From positions 1,830,001 through 1,894,000 of the forward strand of contig NZ_CP124535.1 of NCBI RefSeq assembly GCF_029953595.1: 64,000 bases of DNA, read 5' to 3'. Each line of letters begins with the position of its first letter. Within the stretch, counting starts at the first letter, position 1. The notes below the pieces were generated by a model. The model was not told where the DNA came from. It was given only the letters and a program-made list of their open reading frames with translations, and ran no database searches. This stretch comes from Fuscovulum ytuae. GTDB taxonomy: Bacteria; Pseudomonadota; Alphaproteobacteria; Rhodobacterales; Rhodobacteraceae. Shown in pieces: positions 7,992 through 17,424 of the stretch. The position numbers and the translations under genes were made by a program.

Positions 7992-8639
7992 TCACCCCGC
8001 CGCCGCCTCCAGCGCCGCGCCACGCCCGTCCCGCCGCAGCACCCAAGCCGCCGGACCTGCCCCCCTTGCCCGCTCGCGCTCCAGCCGCCAGACCGCCCCC
8101 CGCTCTTCCAGCAGCGAGGATGCCGCCGGCAAGGGGGCCATCCGCCAGCGGCTTTCCACCCCCGCAGCCCCCTCCTCTCCCCCTGTCAGCATCACGCCCA
8201 AAGGCACGATCCCGCGCCCCGCGTGATGTGCCGCCTCCGCCCCCGCCTCGGCGGCCAGTTGCAGCCGCCTGACCGGGGTCAACCCCGGCGCGGCGGGTAT
8301 CTCCGCCACCACAAGGGGCACCGCGCCCGACCGCAGGCCTTCTTCCATCGCCCAGAGGATATCCTCCACCCGTCGTGCCCGCGCGCAGACCAACCGCGCC
8401 GGATCGGCAAAGGCCGCCACCCCGTCGGGATAAAGCCGCTCCGCCTGCCAGCCCGGCGTGATCCACAGCACAGGCCCCGCACATTCCGCCATCACCTGCA
8501 CCGCCAGCGCCACCCGTGACGGGCCGCGAAATTCATGCACCCGCCCGCGCGCCAGACCGATACCCAGTGCCGCCCCGCCGGGCATCGGCACCATCCCGCG
8601 CGCGCGCGGCCCAGAAACGGACAGGATCGACAGACTCAT
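7992..8639 (-). CDS. ImuA-like protein (orphan)
   Basis: 215 residues resembling ImuA, the RecA/SulA-related accessory protein of ImuB-DnaE2 translesion synthesis. Supporting segments are an early VHEFRGP motif, a VLWITPGW strand, the typical RRVEDILWAMEEGLRSGAVPLVVAEI segment near residues 92-117, and RRLQLAAEAG. A start 19 codons further upstream is possible, but the ATG at 8639 begins at the conserved domain and has AGGG upstream. No imuB or dnaE2 gene is next to it, unlike the usual imuA-imuB-dnaE2 operon. The sequence lacks a clear Walker A motif, as expected for ImuA. Confidence 0.65.
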   Translation of the reverse strand: MSLSILSVSGPRARGMVPMPGGAALGIGLARGRVHEFRGPSRVALAVQVMAECAGPVLWITPGWQAERLYPDGVAAFADPARLVCARARRVEDILWAMEEGLRSGAVPLVVAEIPAAPGLTPVRRLQLAAEAGAEAAHHAGRGIVPLGVMLTGGEEGAAGVESRWRMAPLPAASSLLEERGAVWRLERERARGAGPAAWVLRRDGRGAALEAAAG

Positions 8640-8758
8640 GCCCAAGACCCTAGCATGTTCACTTTTTGTTCTCAATCCTGACCAACATCCCGCCAAGACC
8701 CCCTTGCCCCCGCGCCACCCCCCGCTAGGCTACCCCCCGGAACGGAAGGACAGCACCG

Positions 8759-9802
8759 ATGAAACAGATCCGCCTCGGCGAAACCGATCTCATGGTCTCC
8801 ACCCTCTGCCTTGGCACGATGACATGGGGCACCCAGAACAGCGAAGCCGAAGGCCATGCGCAGATGGACCTGGCGCTCGATCACGGCTGCACCTTCTGGG
8901 ACACGGCGGAAATGTATCCCGTGAATCCCGTCGCCGCTGAAACCGTGGGCCGGACGGAAGAGATCATCGGCACATGGCTCGCCTCCCGTGGCGGGCGCGA
9001 CCGGATCGTGCTGGCCACCAAGATCACCGGCGAAGGGCAAAAGGCCGTCCGCGACGGCGCCCTCATCACCGGGGCCACGATGCGCGCAGCGGTGGATGCC
9101 TCGCTCAAGCGCCTGCAAACCGATGTGATCGACCTCTACCAACTCCACTGGCCCAATCGCGGCAGCTATCACTTCCGCCAGATCTGGAGTTTCGACCCCC
9201 GCCCGCTCGACAAGGCCGAGGTGACGGCCCATATGCTCGACATCCTCACCACCGCCGATGACCTGATCCGCGCCGGGAAAATCCGCCATATCGCGCTGTC
9301 GAATGACTCTGTCTGGGGCACCGCCCGCTGGCTCCATCTGGCCGAGGTGAACGGCCTGCCCCGCATGGCATCGGTGCAAAACGAATATTCCCTCCTCTGC
9401 CGCCAATTCGACAGCGATTGGGCCGAACTTTCGGTGGCGGAAAACGTCCCCCTCCTCGCCTTCTCGCCCCTCGCCACGGGCCTGCTGACCGGGAAATATG
9501 CAGGCGACGTGATCCCCGACGGGTCGCGCCGCAGCCTGAACCCGCAACTCGGCGGGCGCGTCACGCCGCAGGTCTTTCCAGCCGTCGCCGCCTATCTGGG
9601 CATCGCCGCGCGCCACGGGCTTGACCCGGCGCAGATGGCGCTGGCCTTCTGCCGCCAACGCCCCTTCCCCTGCATCCCAATCTTCGGCGCGACCAACCTC
9701 GACCAGCTGCGCACAGCCCTTGGGGCCGCCGATCTCACCCTGTCAGACGAGGTGCTGGCCGAGATTGACGCCGCCCACCGCGTCCATCCCCAGCCCTATT
9801 GA
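8759..9802 (+). CDS. Aldo/keto reductase (Tas-like)
   Basis: A 347-residue NADPH-dependent aldo/keto reductase with the TIM-barrel family pattern. It has an N-terminal LGTMTWG strand, FWDTAEMYP carrying catalytic Asp and Tyr, a TKI strand with the catalytic Lys, and LYQLHWPN with the catalytic His near residue 128. It has the extra 40-residue loop after LHWPNRG that is typical of E. coli Tas. Tas-like enzymes reduce aldehydes of unknown physiological identity. It is convergent with galE, with 6 nt between the stops. Confidence 0.88.
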   Translation: MKQIRLGETDLMVSTLCLGTMTWGTQNSEAEGHAQMDLALDHGCTFWDTAEMYPVNPVAAETVGRTEEIIGTWLASRGGRDRIVLATKITGEGQKAVRDGALITGATMRAAVDASLKRLQTDVIDLYQLHWPNRGSYHFRQIWSFDPRPLDKAEVTAHMLDILTTADDLIRAGKIRHIALSNDSVWGTARWLHLAEVNGLPRMASVQNEYSLLCRQFDSDWAELSVAENVPLLAFSPLATGLLTGKYAGDVIPDGSRRSLNPQLGGRVTPQVFPAVAAYLGIAARHGLDPAQMALAFCRQRPFPCIPIFGATNLDQLRTALGAADLTLSDEVLAEIDAAHRVHPQPY

Positions 9803-9808
9803 CGGGTA

Positions 9809-10792
9809 TCAGAACCCGCCCCCCTGCGACCAGCGCCACGCATCGCGGATCATCGCCTCCAACCCCCGTTCTGGGGTCCAGCCCAGCTCGTCCCGCGCCC
9901 GGGCCGATCCGCAGACCAAGGCCGCCGCATCGCCCGCGCGACGCGGCCCCTCCACCACCGGAACCGCGCGGTTCGTCACCACGCGGGCATGATCGATCAC
10001 CTCGCGCACCGAATAGCCCGTCCCGGTGCCCAGACAAAAGACCCGCCCCCCCTTGCCGCCTTGCAACCAGCGCAGGCCCCGCACATGGGCATCCGCCAGA
10101 TCGGTCACATGCACATAATCCCGCAGACAGGTGCCATCCCGCGTCGCGTAATCCGTGCCATGCAGGGTCAGCGCCGCGCGTTTCCCCTCAATCGCATCCA
10201 GCATCAGCGGGATCAGATGCGTCTCCGGCTCGTGCCGCTCGCCCACCTCGCCCTCCGGGTCGGCGCCTGCCACGTTGAAATAGCGAAAGATCACAGATTG
10301 CAGCCCATGGCTTGCACCAAAATTCCCCAGCATCTGTTCGATGGCCAGCTTTGACGCCCCATAGGCATTGATCGGGCGCTGCGGCGTGTCCTCGTTCAAC
10401 ACCACCCCATCCTGATCGCCATAGGTCGCGCAGGTCGAGGAAAAGACGAACTGCCCAACCCCCGCCGCCACACAGGCCTCGATCAGGTTCAGCGCGCCGC
10501 CCACATTCACCCGCCAATAACGGCCGGGGTCCGACATCGACTCGCCCACCAAGGACAGCGCCGCGAAATGCATCACCGCCACAGGCTTCCATTCCGCCAG
10601 CGCCGCATCGATGCTCGCGCGGTCCATCAGATCGCCGCGCGCAAGGGGGCCGAACTTCACCGCCCCCTCCCATCCCGTCGACAGGTTGTCAAAGGCCACA
10701 GGCACAAACCCCGCCCGCTTCAACGCCTTGCAGGCATGCGCGCCGATATACCCCGCGCCCCCCGTCACCAGCACATGATCCGCCACTCGCAA
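9809..10792 (-). CDS. galE: UDP-glucose 4-epimerase
   Basis: A 327-residue extended short-chain dehydrogenase that interconverts UDP-glucose and UDP-galactose for polysaccharide and LPS synthesis. NAD+ binds at VTGGAGYIGAH (about residues 9-19); the catalytic pair is YGASK (Tyr and Lys, about 148-152), with SSTCATYGD just before it. FRYFNVAGADPEG and LRDYVHVTDLADAH are diagnostic GalE segments. UDP-glucose dehydrogenase is encoded 1.6 kb away on the other strand, and both draw on UDP-glucose. Confidence 0.93.
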   Translation of the reverse strand: MRVADHVLVTGGAGYIGAHACKALKRAGFVPVAFDNLSTGWEGAVKFGPLARGDLMDRASIDAALAEWKPVAVMHFAALSLVGESMSDPGRYWRVNVGGALNLIEACVAAGVGQFVFSSTCATYGDQDGVVLNEDTPQRPINAYGASKLAIEQMLGNFGASHGLQSVIFRYFNVAGADPEGEVGERHEPETHLIPLMLDAIEGKRAALTLHGTDYATRDGTCLRDYVHVTDLADAHVRGLRWLQGGKGGRVFCLGTGTGYSVREVIDHARVVTNRAVPVVEGPRRAGDAAALVCGSARARDELGWTPERGLEAMIRDAWRWSQGGGF

Positions 10793-10928
10793 ACTCCCTT
10801 CCGGACCCGTCTGGGCCCGACACTAGCCGCGCCAGCCCGCGCGCGATAGCCCCGCGCGCCCTCTTTGGAAACCGTTCACCATCGCCGCCGATCCTTGCCC
10901 GCAGAACGCATGGCCAAGAGGAAGCCCG

Positions 10929-12233
10929 ATGTCGGACGACGCAACCCCCCTTCTTTCCCTGCCGCTGATCCTGCCCGCGCAGGCACAAAAGCATGTCACC
11001 CATAATGAATCGCTGCGCCTGCTTGATATCCTCGTCCATCTGGCCGTCTTGGATCGCACGCGCAGCGCCCCGCCCGATCTGCCGATCGAAGGTGACCGCC
11101 ACATCATCGGGCCCGATGCGACGGGTGCATGGCTTGGGCAAAGCGGCAAGGTGGCCGCCTTCTGGGGCGGCGTTTGGGTCATCCTTGACCCCCGCCCCGG
11201 CTGGCAGGCACGCGTTCTGGCCGAAGACCTGACGCTCGTTCATAATGGCACGGGTTGGGGGGCGGCCTTCACCCTCCCCGAAACCCAGCCCCGTTTCGGC
11301 ATCTCTACCTCTGCCGATGACCACAACCGCCTTGCCGTCGCCAGCCCTGCCTCGCTTTTCACCCATGCAGGCGCGGGGCATCAGCTCAAGCTGAACAAAG
11401 CGGCCCCCGGCGATACCGCGAGCCTCCTGTTTCAATCCGGCTGGTCGGGCCGCGCTGAATTCGGCCTTGTCGGCGAAGATGCCTTCTCCCTGAAGGTCAG
11501 CGCCGATGGCAGCAATTTTCAACCCGTCCTGACCGCCGATCCCGGGACAGGCCGCGCCACGCTGGCCCGTCCGGTGATCCTGCACAGCCAATCCACACCA
11601 CCACAGGGCCTGCCCGATGGGGCGCTCTGGCAAGAAAACGGGCAACTTTTCGCCCAACTCGCCGGGCAAGGCATCCGCCTTGACGGGCAAGGCAACATTC
11701 CCATCCTCCTCCCCCCGGCGGGTGAGATGATCCTCACCACCACAGGCGCGGGCGGCACAACGGCAGGCACGCTTGCCGGGGCGGCTGGGCGGCTTGACCT
11801 TTACCCCTTCCAGCCACGCGCCGATCTGTCCACAGACCGCGTCCTCGTCAACTGCACCACCGCCGTGGCCGGGGCCTTGGCCCGCGTCGTCCTTTACACC
11901 GCCGATTCCAACGGGCGGCCCGATGCCCTGATTTTGGAAAGCGATGACCTCGACCTGTCCACCACCGGGGCGAAATCGGCCATCGTGACGCTGTCGCTGC
12001 GGCAGGGCCGCACCGTCTGGCTGGGCATCCGCCATTCCTCCACCGCCACGCTGTCGGCTTGGGCAGCAACCGCCACGCCCGATGTGAATGGCGGCACCGC
12101 CCCGGTCACCTCGGCGCGCAAGGTGCTGCGCCGCACCCATGGCTGGCCTGGCCCCGCCCCCGCCCAATGGGCCTGGAACCCGGCCGAGATTTCCAGCGCC
12201 CTCGCTACCGCAATCTGGCTGCGTCAGGCCTGA
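10929..12233 (+). CDS. DUF2793 domain protein
   Basis: 434 residues. The N-terminal half (about 1-140) matches DUF2793, with LILPAQAQKHVTHNESLRLLD, a family found in phage- or gene-transfer-agent-like proteins and standalone surface proteins of Rhodobacteraceae. The C-terminal half is beta-rich, with many Thr, Ser and Gly residues, and has no motif I recognise. No signal peptide is seen. No other phage or GTA structural gene is nearby, so a tail function is not supported by context. It could be a carbohydrate-binding or secreted adhesin-like protein; the function is unknown. Confidence 0.75.
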   Translation: MSDDATPLLSLPLILPAQAQKHVTHNESLRLLDILVHLAVLDRTRSAPPDLPIEGDRHIIGPDATGAWLGQSGKVAAFWGGVWVILDPRPGWQARVLAEDLTLVHNGTGWGAAFTLPETQPRFGISTSADDHNRLAVASPASLFTHAGAGHQLKLNKAAPGDTASLLFQSGWSGRAEFGLVGEDAFSLKVSADGSNFQPVLTADPGTGRATLARPVILHSQSTPPQGLPDGALWQENGQLFAQLAGQGIRLDGQGNIPILLPPAGEMILTTTGAGGTTAGTLAGAAGRLDLYPFQPRADLSTDRVLVNCTTAVAGALARVVLYTADSNGRPDALILESDDLDLSTTGAKSAIVTLSLRQGRTVWLGIRHSSTATLSAWAATATPDVNGGTAPVTSARKVLRRTHGWPGPAPAQWAWNPAEISSALATAIWLRQA

Positions 12234-12284
12234 CAGCGTGTCCTGACTGCGCCACCTGCCCCATCTTGCTGCACCGCAGCCTTT

Positions 12285-12305
12285 GACAGCGCGAATCGCG
12301 CTGTC
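12285..12305. other. Perfect 9-bp inverted repeat upstream of ugd
   Basis: GACAGCGCG and CGCGCTGTC are separated by AAT, 52 nt after the DUF2793 stop and 53 nt before the ugd ATG. Only two T residues follow, so it is a weak terminator at best. It could equally be an operator or leader hairpin for ugd. Confidence 0.5.
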
Positions 12306-12357
12306 TTAAACAGGCAGGGTGCGTGGCATCGGGCCACGGCCAGATGGGTGTAGGCGA

Positions 12358-13662
12358 ATGAAGATTGCGATGATCGGGACGGGGTATGTCGGCCTCGTCT
12401 CAGGGGTGTGTTTTTCCGACTTCGGGCATGATGTCGTCTGCGTCGACAAGGACCCGGCAAAGATCGACCGTCTGAATGCAGGCGAAGTGCCGATCTTCGA
12501 ACCGGGCCTTCAGGACCTGATGGCCAAGAACGTGGCCGCGGGCCGCCTGTCCTTCTCACTTGATCTTGCGCAGGCGGTGGATGGGGCCGATGCCGTCTTC
12601 ATCGCCGTGGGCACGCCCACGCGGCGCGGCGATGGCCATGCCGACCTGCGCTATGTCATGGCCGCCGCCGAAGAGATTGGCCGCGCCATGACGGGCTATA
12701 CCGTGGTCGTCACCAAATCCACCGTCCCCGTCGGCACCAACCGCAAGGTGGCCGATGCGGTGCGCGCCGCCAACCCGACCGCCGATTTCGACATCGCTTC
12801 CAACCCCGAATTCCTGCGCGAAGGCGCCGCGATTGACGATTTCATGCGCCCCGACCGCGTCGTGGTCGGCGTGGAAAACGACCGGGCGCAAAAGGTGATG
12901 TCCGACATCTACCGCCCCCTCTTCCTGCGGGAATTCCCCATTGTCTTCACCGGCCTCGAATCCGCCGAGATGATCAAATACGCCGCCAACGCCTTCCTCG
13001 CGACCAAGATCACCTTCATCAACGAAATCGCAGCGCTTTGCGAACGTGTCGGCGCAGATGTGAAATCGGTGGCCAAGGGCATCGGCCTTGATGGCCGCAT
13101 CGGGAACAAGTTCCTGCATGCCGGCCCCGGCTATGGCGGGTCCTGCTTCCCCAAGGACACCAAGGCGCTTGCCCGCATCGGGCAGGAACATGCGGTGCCC
13201 ATGCAGATCGTGGAAACCGTCATCAAAGTGAATGATCAGGTCAAACAACGCATGCTCGACAAGATCATCGATCTTCTGGATGGGCAGGTGAACGGCAAGA
13301 CCGTCGCCATCCTTGGCGTGACCTTCAAACCCAATACCGACGACATGCGCGATGCCCCCTCACTCACCATCGTGCCTGCACTGGTGGGTCAAGGGGCCAA
13401 GGTCCGCGTTACCGACCCCGAAGGCCAGCGTGAGGGTGAGGCGCTCCTTCCCCATGTCAAATGGGTGGAAAACGCCTATCAGGCCGCGAACGGGGCCGAT
13501 GTCGTGGTGATCCTGACCGAATGGAACGAATTCCGCGCCCTCGATCTGGGCAAACTGGCGCGCAAGATGAACACCCCCCGCATGGCCGACCTGCGCAACA
13601 TCTACAACCGCGAAGACGCCCTCGCCGCAGGCTTCGAAACCTACGAAGGCGTGGGGCGCTAA
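12358..13662 (+). CDS. ugd: UDP-glucose 6-dehydrogenase
   Basis: A 434-residue NAD-dependent enzyme that oxidises UDP-glucose to UDP-glucuronate for exopolysaccharide or lipid modification. It has a Rossmann motif GTGYVG at residues 7-12, a TKSTVPVGT segment near 119-127, and the catalytic cysteine Cys263 in YGGSCFPKD. FKPNTDDMRDAPS in the C-terminal domain is diagnostic of the UDPGDH/GMD family. An upstream in-frame ATG at 12319 exists, but the start at 12358 begins exactly at the Rossmann strand. It is convergent with the sdh operon and shares a hairpin terminator. Confidence 0.93.
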   Translation: MKIAMIGTGYVGLVSGVCFSDFGHDVVCVDKDPAKIDRLNAGEVPIFEPGLQDLMAKNVAAGRLSFSLDLAQAVDGADAVFIAVGTPTRRGDGHADLRYVMAAAEEIGRAMTGYTVVVTKSTVPVGTNRKVADAVRAANPTADFDIASNPEFLREGAAIDDFMRPDRVVVGVENDRAQKVMSDIYRPLFLREFPIVFTGLESAEMIKYAANAFLATKITFINEIAALCERVGADVKSVAKGIGLDGRIGNKFLHAGPGYGGSCFPKDTKALARIGQEHAVPMQIVETVIKVNDQVKQRMLDKIIDLLDGQVNGKTVAILGVTFKPNTDDMRDAPSLTIVPALVGQGAKVRVTDPEGQREGEALLPHVKWVENAYQAANGADVVVILTEWNEFRALDLGKLARKMNTPRMADLRNIYNREDALAAGFETYEGVGR

Positions 13663-13664
13663 AG

Positions 13665-13692
13665 GAAAAGGCCGGGGTCACCCCCGGCCTTG
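13665..13692. terminator. Bidirectional intrinsic terminator between ugd and sdhB
   Basis: AGGCCGGGG and CCCCGGCCT pair across a 4-nt loop. On the minus strand the stem is followed by TTTTCC, a good terminator for the sdh operon. On the plus strand only TT follows, so it is weaker for ugd. Confidence 0.75.
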
Positions 13693-13714
13693 CCCTGTGC
13701 CGTGAAGGGGGCGA

Positions 13715-14491
13715 TCAGACCACCCGCTCCACCATCATCTTCTTGATCTCGGCAATCGCCTTGGCCGGGTTCAGCCCCTTGGGGCAGGTCTTGGCGCAGT
13801 TCATGATCGTGTGGCAACGATAGAGCTTGAACGGATCTTCCAGCTGATCCAACCGCTCTGGCGTCGCCTCATCGCGGCTGTCGATGATCCAGCGATAGGC
13901 ATGCAGCAGCGCCGCAGGACCCAGATACTTGTCGCTGTTCCACCAGTAAGACGGGCACGAGGTCGAACAGGACGCGCACATCACGCATTCATAAAGCCCG
14001 TCCAGTTTCTTCCGATCCTCGATCGACTGCCGCCACTCTTTCGCGGGGCGGTTCGTCTTCGTCTCCAGCCAAGGCATGATGCTCGCATGCTGGGCGTAGA
14101 AATGCGTCAGGTCGGGGATCAGGTCCTTGATCACCGGCATATGCGGCAGGGGATAGATCTTCACATCCCCCTTCACCTCATCCAGCCCATAGATACAGGC
14201 CAGCGTGTTGATCCCGTCGATATTCATCGCACAAGACCCGCAAATCCCTTCCCGGCAAGACCGGCGGAAGGTCAGCGTCGGGTCGATCTCATTCTTGATC
14301 TTGATCAGCGCGTCCAGAACCATCGGACCGCAGCTGTCCATATCGACGAAATAAGTATCCACCCGCGGGTTTTCCCCGTCATCGGGGTTCCAGCGATAGA
14401 TCTGGAACTTGCGCACATTCTTGCCCTCAGGCTTCGGCCATGTCTTGCCGGTGCGCACCTTGCTGTTCTTGGGAAGCGTGAACTGGACCAT
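13715..14491 (-). CDS. sdhB: Succinate dehydrogenase iron-sulfur subunit
   Basis: 258 residues, the normal SdhB length. It carries electrons from the SdhA flavin to ubiquinone through three clusters: [2Fe-2S] at CREGICGSC, [4Fe-4S] at [11 protein letters not shown] and [3Fe-4S] with [14 protein letters not shown]. It sits on the cytoplasmic face of the inner membrane in complex II. The frame extends upstream, but the ATG at 14491 begins the conserved [11 protein letters not shown] terminus. It is last in the order sdhC-sdhD-sdhA-lipoprotein-lipoprotein-sdhB, starting 1 nt after the preceding stop. Confidence 0.97.
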   Translation of the reverse strand: MVQFTLPKNSKVRTGKTWPKPEGKNVRKFQIYRWNPDDGENPRVDTYFVDMDSCGPMVLDALIKIKNEIDPTLTFRRSCREGICGSCAMNIDGINTLACIYGLDEVKGDVKIYPLPHMPVIKDLIPDLTHFYAQHASIMPWLETKTNRPAKEWRQSIEDRKKLDGLYECVMCASCSTSCPSYWWNSDKYLGPAALLHAYRWIIDSRDEATPERLDQLEDPFKLYRCHTIMNCAKTCPKGLNPAKAIAEIKKMMVERVV

Positions 14492-14492
14492 G

Positions 14493-14783
14493 TTATCCCT
14501 TCCATTCCGGGAATGAATACAGCGGCCGCGTCGGCGGCACGCCTGATTTCTGATAGACGCAGGCATCAAAGATCGCCGAAGGATCGCGGCCGAGCAGATA
14601 GTCGGACGACACTTCCAGCCTTACCCCCCCCGTCGCGTTCCCGCCCGAGGTGACACCCGCACTGACCATGCCGCGCGGCTTTGCCGCCAGCTGTGCCCGG
14701 TCAAGGCATTGCCGTTCGGCCCGATCCACCGGGATCGGCCCACAAGCCAGAAGCAAAAGGGGAAGCAGCCAGACCGCCCGCAT
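14493..14783 (-). CDS. Small lipoprotein inside the sdh operon (distal)
   Basis: A 96-residue protein with a lipoprotein signal: [15 protein letters not shown], lipobox LLAC with Cys14 as the lipidation site. A conserved-looking core has [12 protein letters not shown] and a Gly/Thr-rich strand region, ending [24 protein letters not shown]. Two cysteines after the lipobox (near residues 26 and 74) could form a disulfide. I do not recognise a named domain. It lies between sdhA and sdhB with a 1-nt overlap to the upstream lipoprotein and 1 nt before sdhB, so it is co-translated with complex II. Confidence 0.75.
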   Translation of the reverse strand: MRAVWLLPLLLLACGPIPVDRAERQCLDRAQLAAKPRGMVSAGVTSGGNATGGVRLEVSSDYLLGRDPSAIFDACVYQKSGVPPTRPLYSFPEWKG

Positions 14784-15100
14784 CACACCCCCAAAGCCAC
14801 GCCATTGGCGGCAAGGCAGGCCTGCGTTTCCGACCGCGCGACGATGGACCAGACCACCGCCTCGGTCGAGGTTCCGGCATAGACCCCCACATCCCGCACC
14901 AAGGACTGTATCTCTGCCGCGCTGGCATTCTGTACCACGCACGTCGTGGCCGCCCCCGCCTGTGGCCCGGCCAACCGGTCATCCACGATGGGCCGCACAA
15001 CGGTTTCCGCCGTCCGCCGCGCGACCTTGTCGGCCACATCCTGTGGCGAACAGGCGGCCAGCGTCAGGGGAAGAAGGGCAAGCATCAGGGTCGGGCGCAT
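14783..15100 (-). CDS. Small lipoprotein inside the sdh operon (proximal)
   Basis: A 105-residue protein with a lipobox: MRPTLMLALLPLTLAACSPQD, with Cys17 expected to be lipidated. The mature part is helical (DVADKVARRTAETVVRPIVD), followed by TTCVVQNASAAEIQSLV and an ETQACLAANGV segment, giving two further cysteines that may pair. No named family recognised. It starts 122 nt after sdhA and overlaps the next lipoprotein by 1 nt. The start was chosen because it begins the signal peptide; the longer frame upstream has no signal. Confidence 0.72.
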   Translation of the reverse strand: MRPTLMLALLPLTLAACSPQDVADKVARRTAETVVRPIVDDRLAGPQAGAATTCVVQNASAAEIQSLVRDVGVYAGTSTEAVVWSIVARSETQACLAANGVALGV

Positions 15101-15222
15101 GGTCGTGCCTCCGGTTGCAGGGGTTTCCCGCATCCTGCCATGGCCCTGCAAGGAACCGCAGCCCCGCCGCGCCATGGCGCGACCGGGGCGGCGCATCCCC
15201 GCCGATGCAAGCCCCTTGCCCA

Positions 15223-17025
15223 TCAGAACTTCCGCTCTGCGGGGGCGATCTTCTTCAGGCTGATGCCGCCCTCAGCCTCGGTCGTCAGCGGGTCCACATG
15301 CACCCCCCGATAGCCGAGCGTGACCTTGTCGCCCTCCACCCAAGCCAGCGAATGCTTGCGCCAATTGGCATCATCGCGCTGCGGATAATCCTCATGCGCA
15401 TGCGCCCCACGGGATTCTGTCCGCGCATGCGCGCCATAGATCGTGGCCAGCGCATTGGGCATCAGGTTGGCCAGTTCCAGCGTCTCCATCAGATCGCTGT
15501 TCCAGACCAGGGACCGGTCGGTGACCTTCAGATCGCCCATCTTCCCGGCAATCGCGGTCATCTTCCGCTCGCCTTCGGCCAGCGTCGCCTCGGCGCGGAA
15601 CACCGCCGCATCGGCCTGCATGGTCTTCTGCATCTCCAACCGCAGCGCTGCCGTGGGCGTGCCGCCATTGGCGTGCCGCATCGCATCGAACCGCGTCAGG
15701 GCCTTGTCCACCTCGGCCTTGTTCACCGGCGCGACCGGGGCTTTCGGGTCCACGATCTGCCCCGCCCGGATCGCCGCCGCACGGCCGAACACCACAAGGT
15801 CGATCAGGCTGTTTGACCCCAAACGGTTCGCGCCATGCACCGATGCACAACCCGCCTCGCCCACCGCCATCAGGCCGGGGAAGACCGCATCGGGGTTCTC
15901 GGCAGTCGGGTTCAGCACCTCGCCCCAATAGTTCGTGGGAATGCCGCCCATATTGTAATGCACCGTCGGCAGAACCGGGATCGGCTCTTTCGTCAGGTCC
16001 ACACCCGCGAAAATGCGTGCCGATTCCGAAATCCCCGGCAGGCGCAGCTCCAGCGTTTCCTTCGGCAGGTGGTTCAGGTGCAGGTGGATATGGTCGCCAT
16101 TCGCACCCACGCCCCGCCCTTCGCGAATCTCCAGCGTCATGCAGCGCGACACATAATCCCGCGGTGCCAAATCCTTGTAATGCGGCGCATAGCGTTCCAT
16201 GAACCGCTCGCCATTCGCATTGGTCAGATAGCCGCCCTCGCCCCGCGCGCCTTCGGTGATCAGACAGCCCGACCCGTAAATCCCCGTCGGGTGGAACTGC
16301 ACGAATTCCATGTCCTGCAGCGGCAACCCGGCCCGCGCCACCATCCCGCCGCCATCACCCGTGCAAGTATGAGCAGAGGTCGCGCTGAAATAGGCCCGGC
16401 CATAGCCGCCCGTCGCCAGCACCACCATCTTGGCGTTGAAGACATGGATCGTCCCGTCATCCAGCTTCCACGCCACGACGCCCGTGCAGGCCCCATCCGT
16501 GATGATCAGGTCCAGCGCGAAATATTCGATGAAGAACTCCGCATTGTTCTTCAACGATTGCCCATAAAGCGTATGCAGGATCGCATGCCCCGTCCGGTCG
16601 GCGGCGGCACAGGTGCGCTGCACCGGCGGGCCTTCCCCGAATTCCGTCGTATGACCACCGAAGGGGCGCTGATAGATCTTCCCCTCTTCCGTGCGCGAAA
16701 ACGGAACGCCGTAATGTTCCAGCTCATACACGGCCTTCGGCGCCTCACGCGCCAGATATTCCATCGCGTCGGTATCGCCCAGCCAGTCCGACCCCTTCAC
16801 GGTGTCATACATGTGCCACTGCCACGAATCCGGGCCCATATTGCCAAGCGAGGCCGCAATCCCCCCCTGCGCCGCAACCGTGTGGCTGCGGGTGGGAAAC
16901 ACCTTCGTCACACAGGCCGTGCGCAGCCCCTGCTCGGCCATGCCCAGCGTCGCGCGCAGACCCGCACCGCCCGCCCCCACCACGACCACGTCATAGTCAT
17001 GCACTTCATACGGATAAGCCGTCAT
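15223..17025 (-). CDS. sdhA: Succinate dehydrogenase flavoprotein subunit
   Basis: 600 residues, full length. It oxidises succinate to fumarate with covalently bound FAD. The FAD-binding motif is VVVGAGGAG near residues 13-21; the flavin-linking His lies in [11 protein letters not shown]; other landmarks are [21 protein letters not shown] and the catalytic Arg region SRCMTLEI. The start is the ATG at 17025. A TTG six codons upstream is in frame but would overlap the sdhD stop and has no better ribosome-binding site. The two genes after it are small lipoproteins, an unusual insertion before sdhB. Confidence 0.97.
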   Translation of the reverse strand: MTAYPYEVHDYDVVVVGAGGAGLRATLGMAEQGLRTACVTKVFPTRSHTVAAQGGIAASLGNMGPDSWQWHMYDTVKGSDWLGDTDAMEYLAREAPKAVYELEHYGVPFSRTEEGKIYQRPFGGHTTEFGEGPPVQRTCAAADRTGHAILHTLYGQSLKNNAEFFIEYFALDLIITDGACTGVVAWKLDDGTIHVFNAKMVVLATGGYGRAYFSATSAHTCTGDGGGMVARAGLPLQDMEFVQFHPTGIYGSGCLITEGARGEGGYLTNANGERFMERYAPHYKDLAPRDYVSRCMTLEIREGRGVGANGDHIHLHLNHLPKETLELRLPGISESARIFAGVDLTKEPIPVLPTVHYNMGGIPTNYWGEVLNPTAENPDAVFPGLMAVGEAGCASVHGANRLGSNSLIDLVVFGRAAAIRAGQIVDPKAPVAPVNKAEVDKALTRFDAMRHANGGTPTAALRLEMQKTMQADAAVFRAEATLAEGERKMTAIAGKMGDLKVTDRSLVWNSDLMETLELANLMPNALATIYGAHARTESRGAHAHEDYPQRDDANWRKHSLAWVEGDKVTLGYRGVHVDPLTTEAEGGISLKKIAPAERKF

Positions 17026-17039
17026 CTCAGCCCCAAATC

Positions 17040-17411
17040 TCAAAGCGCGATGCGGACAAGGGCATAGAACCCCGTCGCCATCACCACGTAGGAAAGCGAA
17101 ATCGCCGCGATCACGAGGGCCTTCTTCGTATGGCCCCGCGCGTAATCCTCGATCATCATCTGCGCGCCCTTGGCGAAGTGGCGCATCGACACGAACAGCA
17201 CCAGCCCGGTCACGATGGCCGGAAAGGGCCGCGCAAAGGTGGCCATCACCGCCTCATGCCCCTGCCCCAGCGCACGGCCAAAGATGAAAACCCAAACCGG
17301 CAGCAGGAAGGCCAGCGCCACTGCACTGACCTGCATGTACCAGTGATGTTCGGTTCCGCTATGCCCCGCGCCCTTGCCCACGGCGCGCTTGCGGTCGGTC
17401 AGGTAACGCAT
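17040..17411 (-). CDS. sdhD: Succinate dehydrogenase membrane anchor subunit SdhD
   Basis: A 123-residue hydrophobic protein with three membrane helices (about 26-46, 57-77 and 92-118) after the basic [25 protein letters not shown] start, which is typical of alphaproteobacterial SdhD. It anchors SdhAB and contributes to the quinone and haem b sites. It lies 13 nt downstream of sdhC and is followed directly by sdhA. Confidence 0.93.
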   Translation of the reverse strand: MRYLTDRKRAVGKGAGHSGTEHHWYMQVSAVALAFLLPVWVFIFGRALGQGHEAVMATFARPFPAIVTGLVLFVSMRHFAKGAQMMIEDYARGHTKKALVIAAISLSYVVMATGFYALVRIAL

Positions 17412-17424
17412 CGCCCTGCCCCCC

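Noticed and set aside
10929-12233. Prophage or gene transfer agent remnant around DUF2793
   Set aside because: No capsid, terminase, portal, tail or integrase gene is adjacent, so a single DUF2793 gene does not support a phage call.
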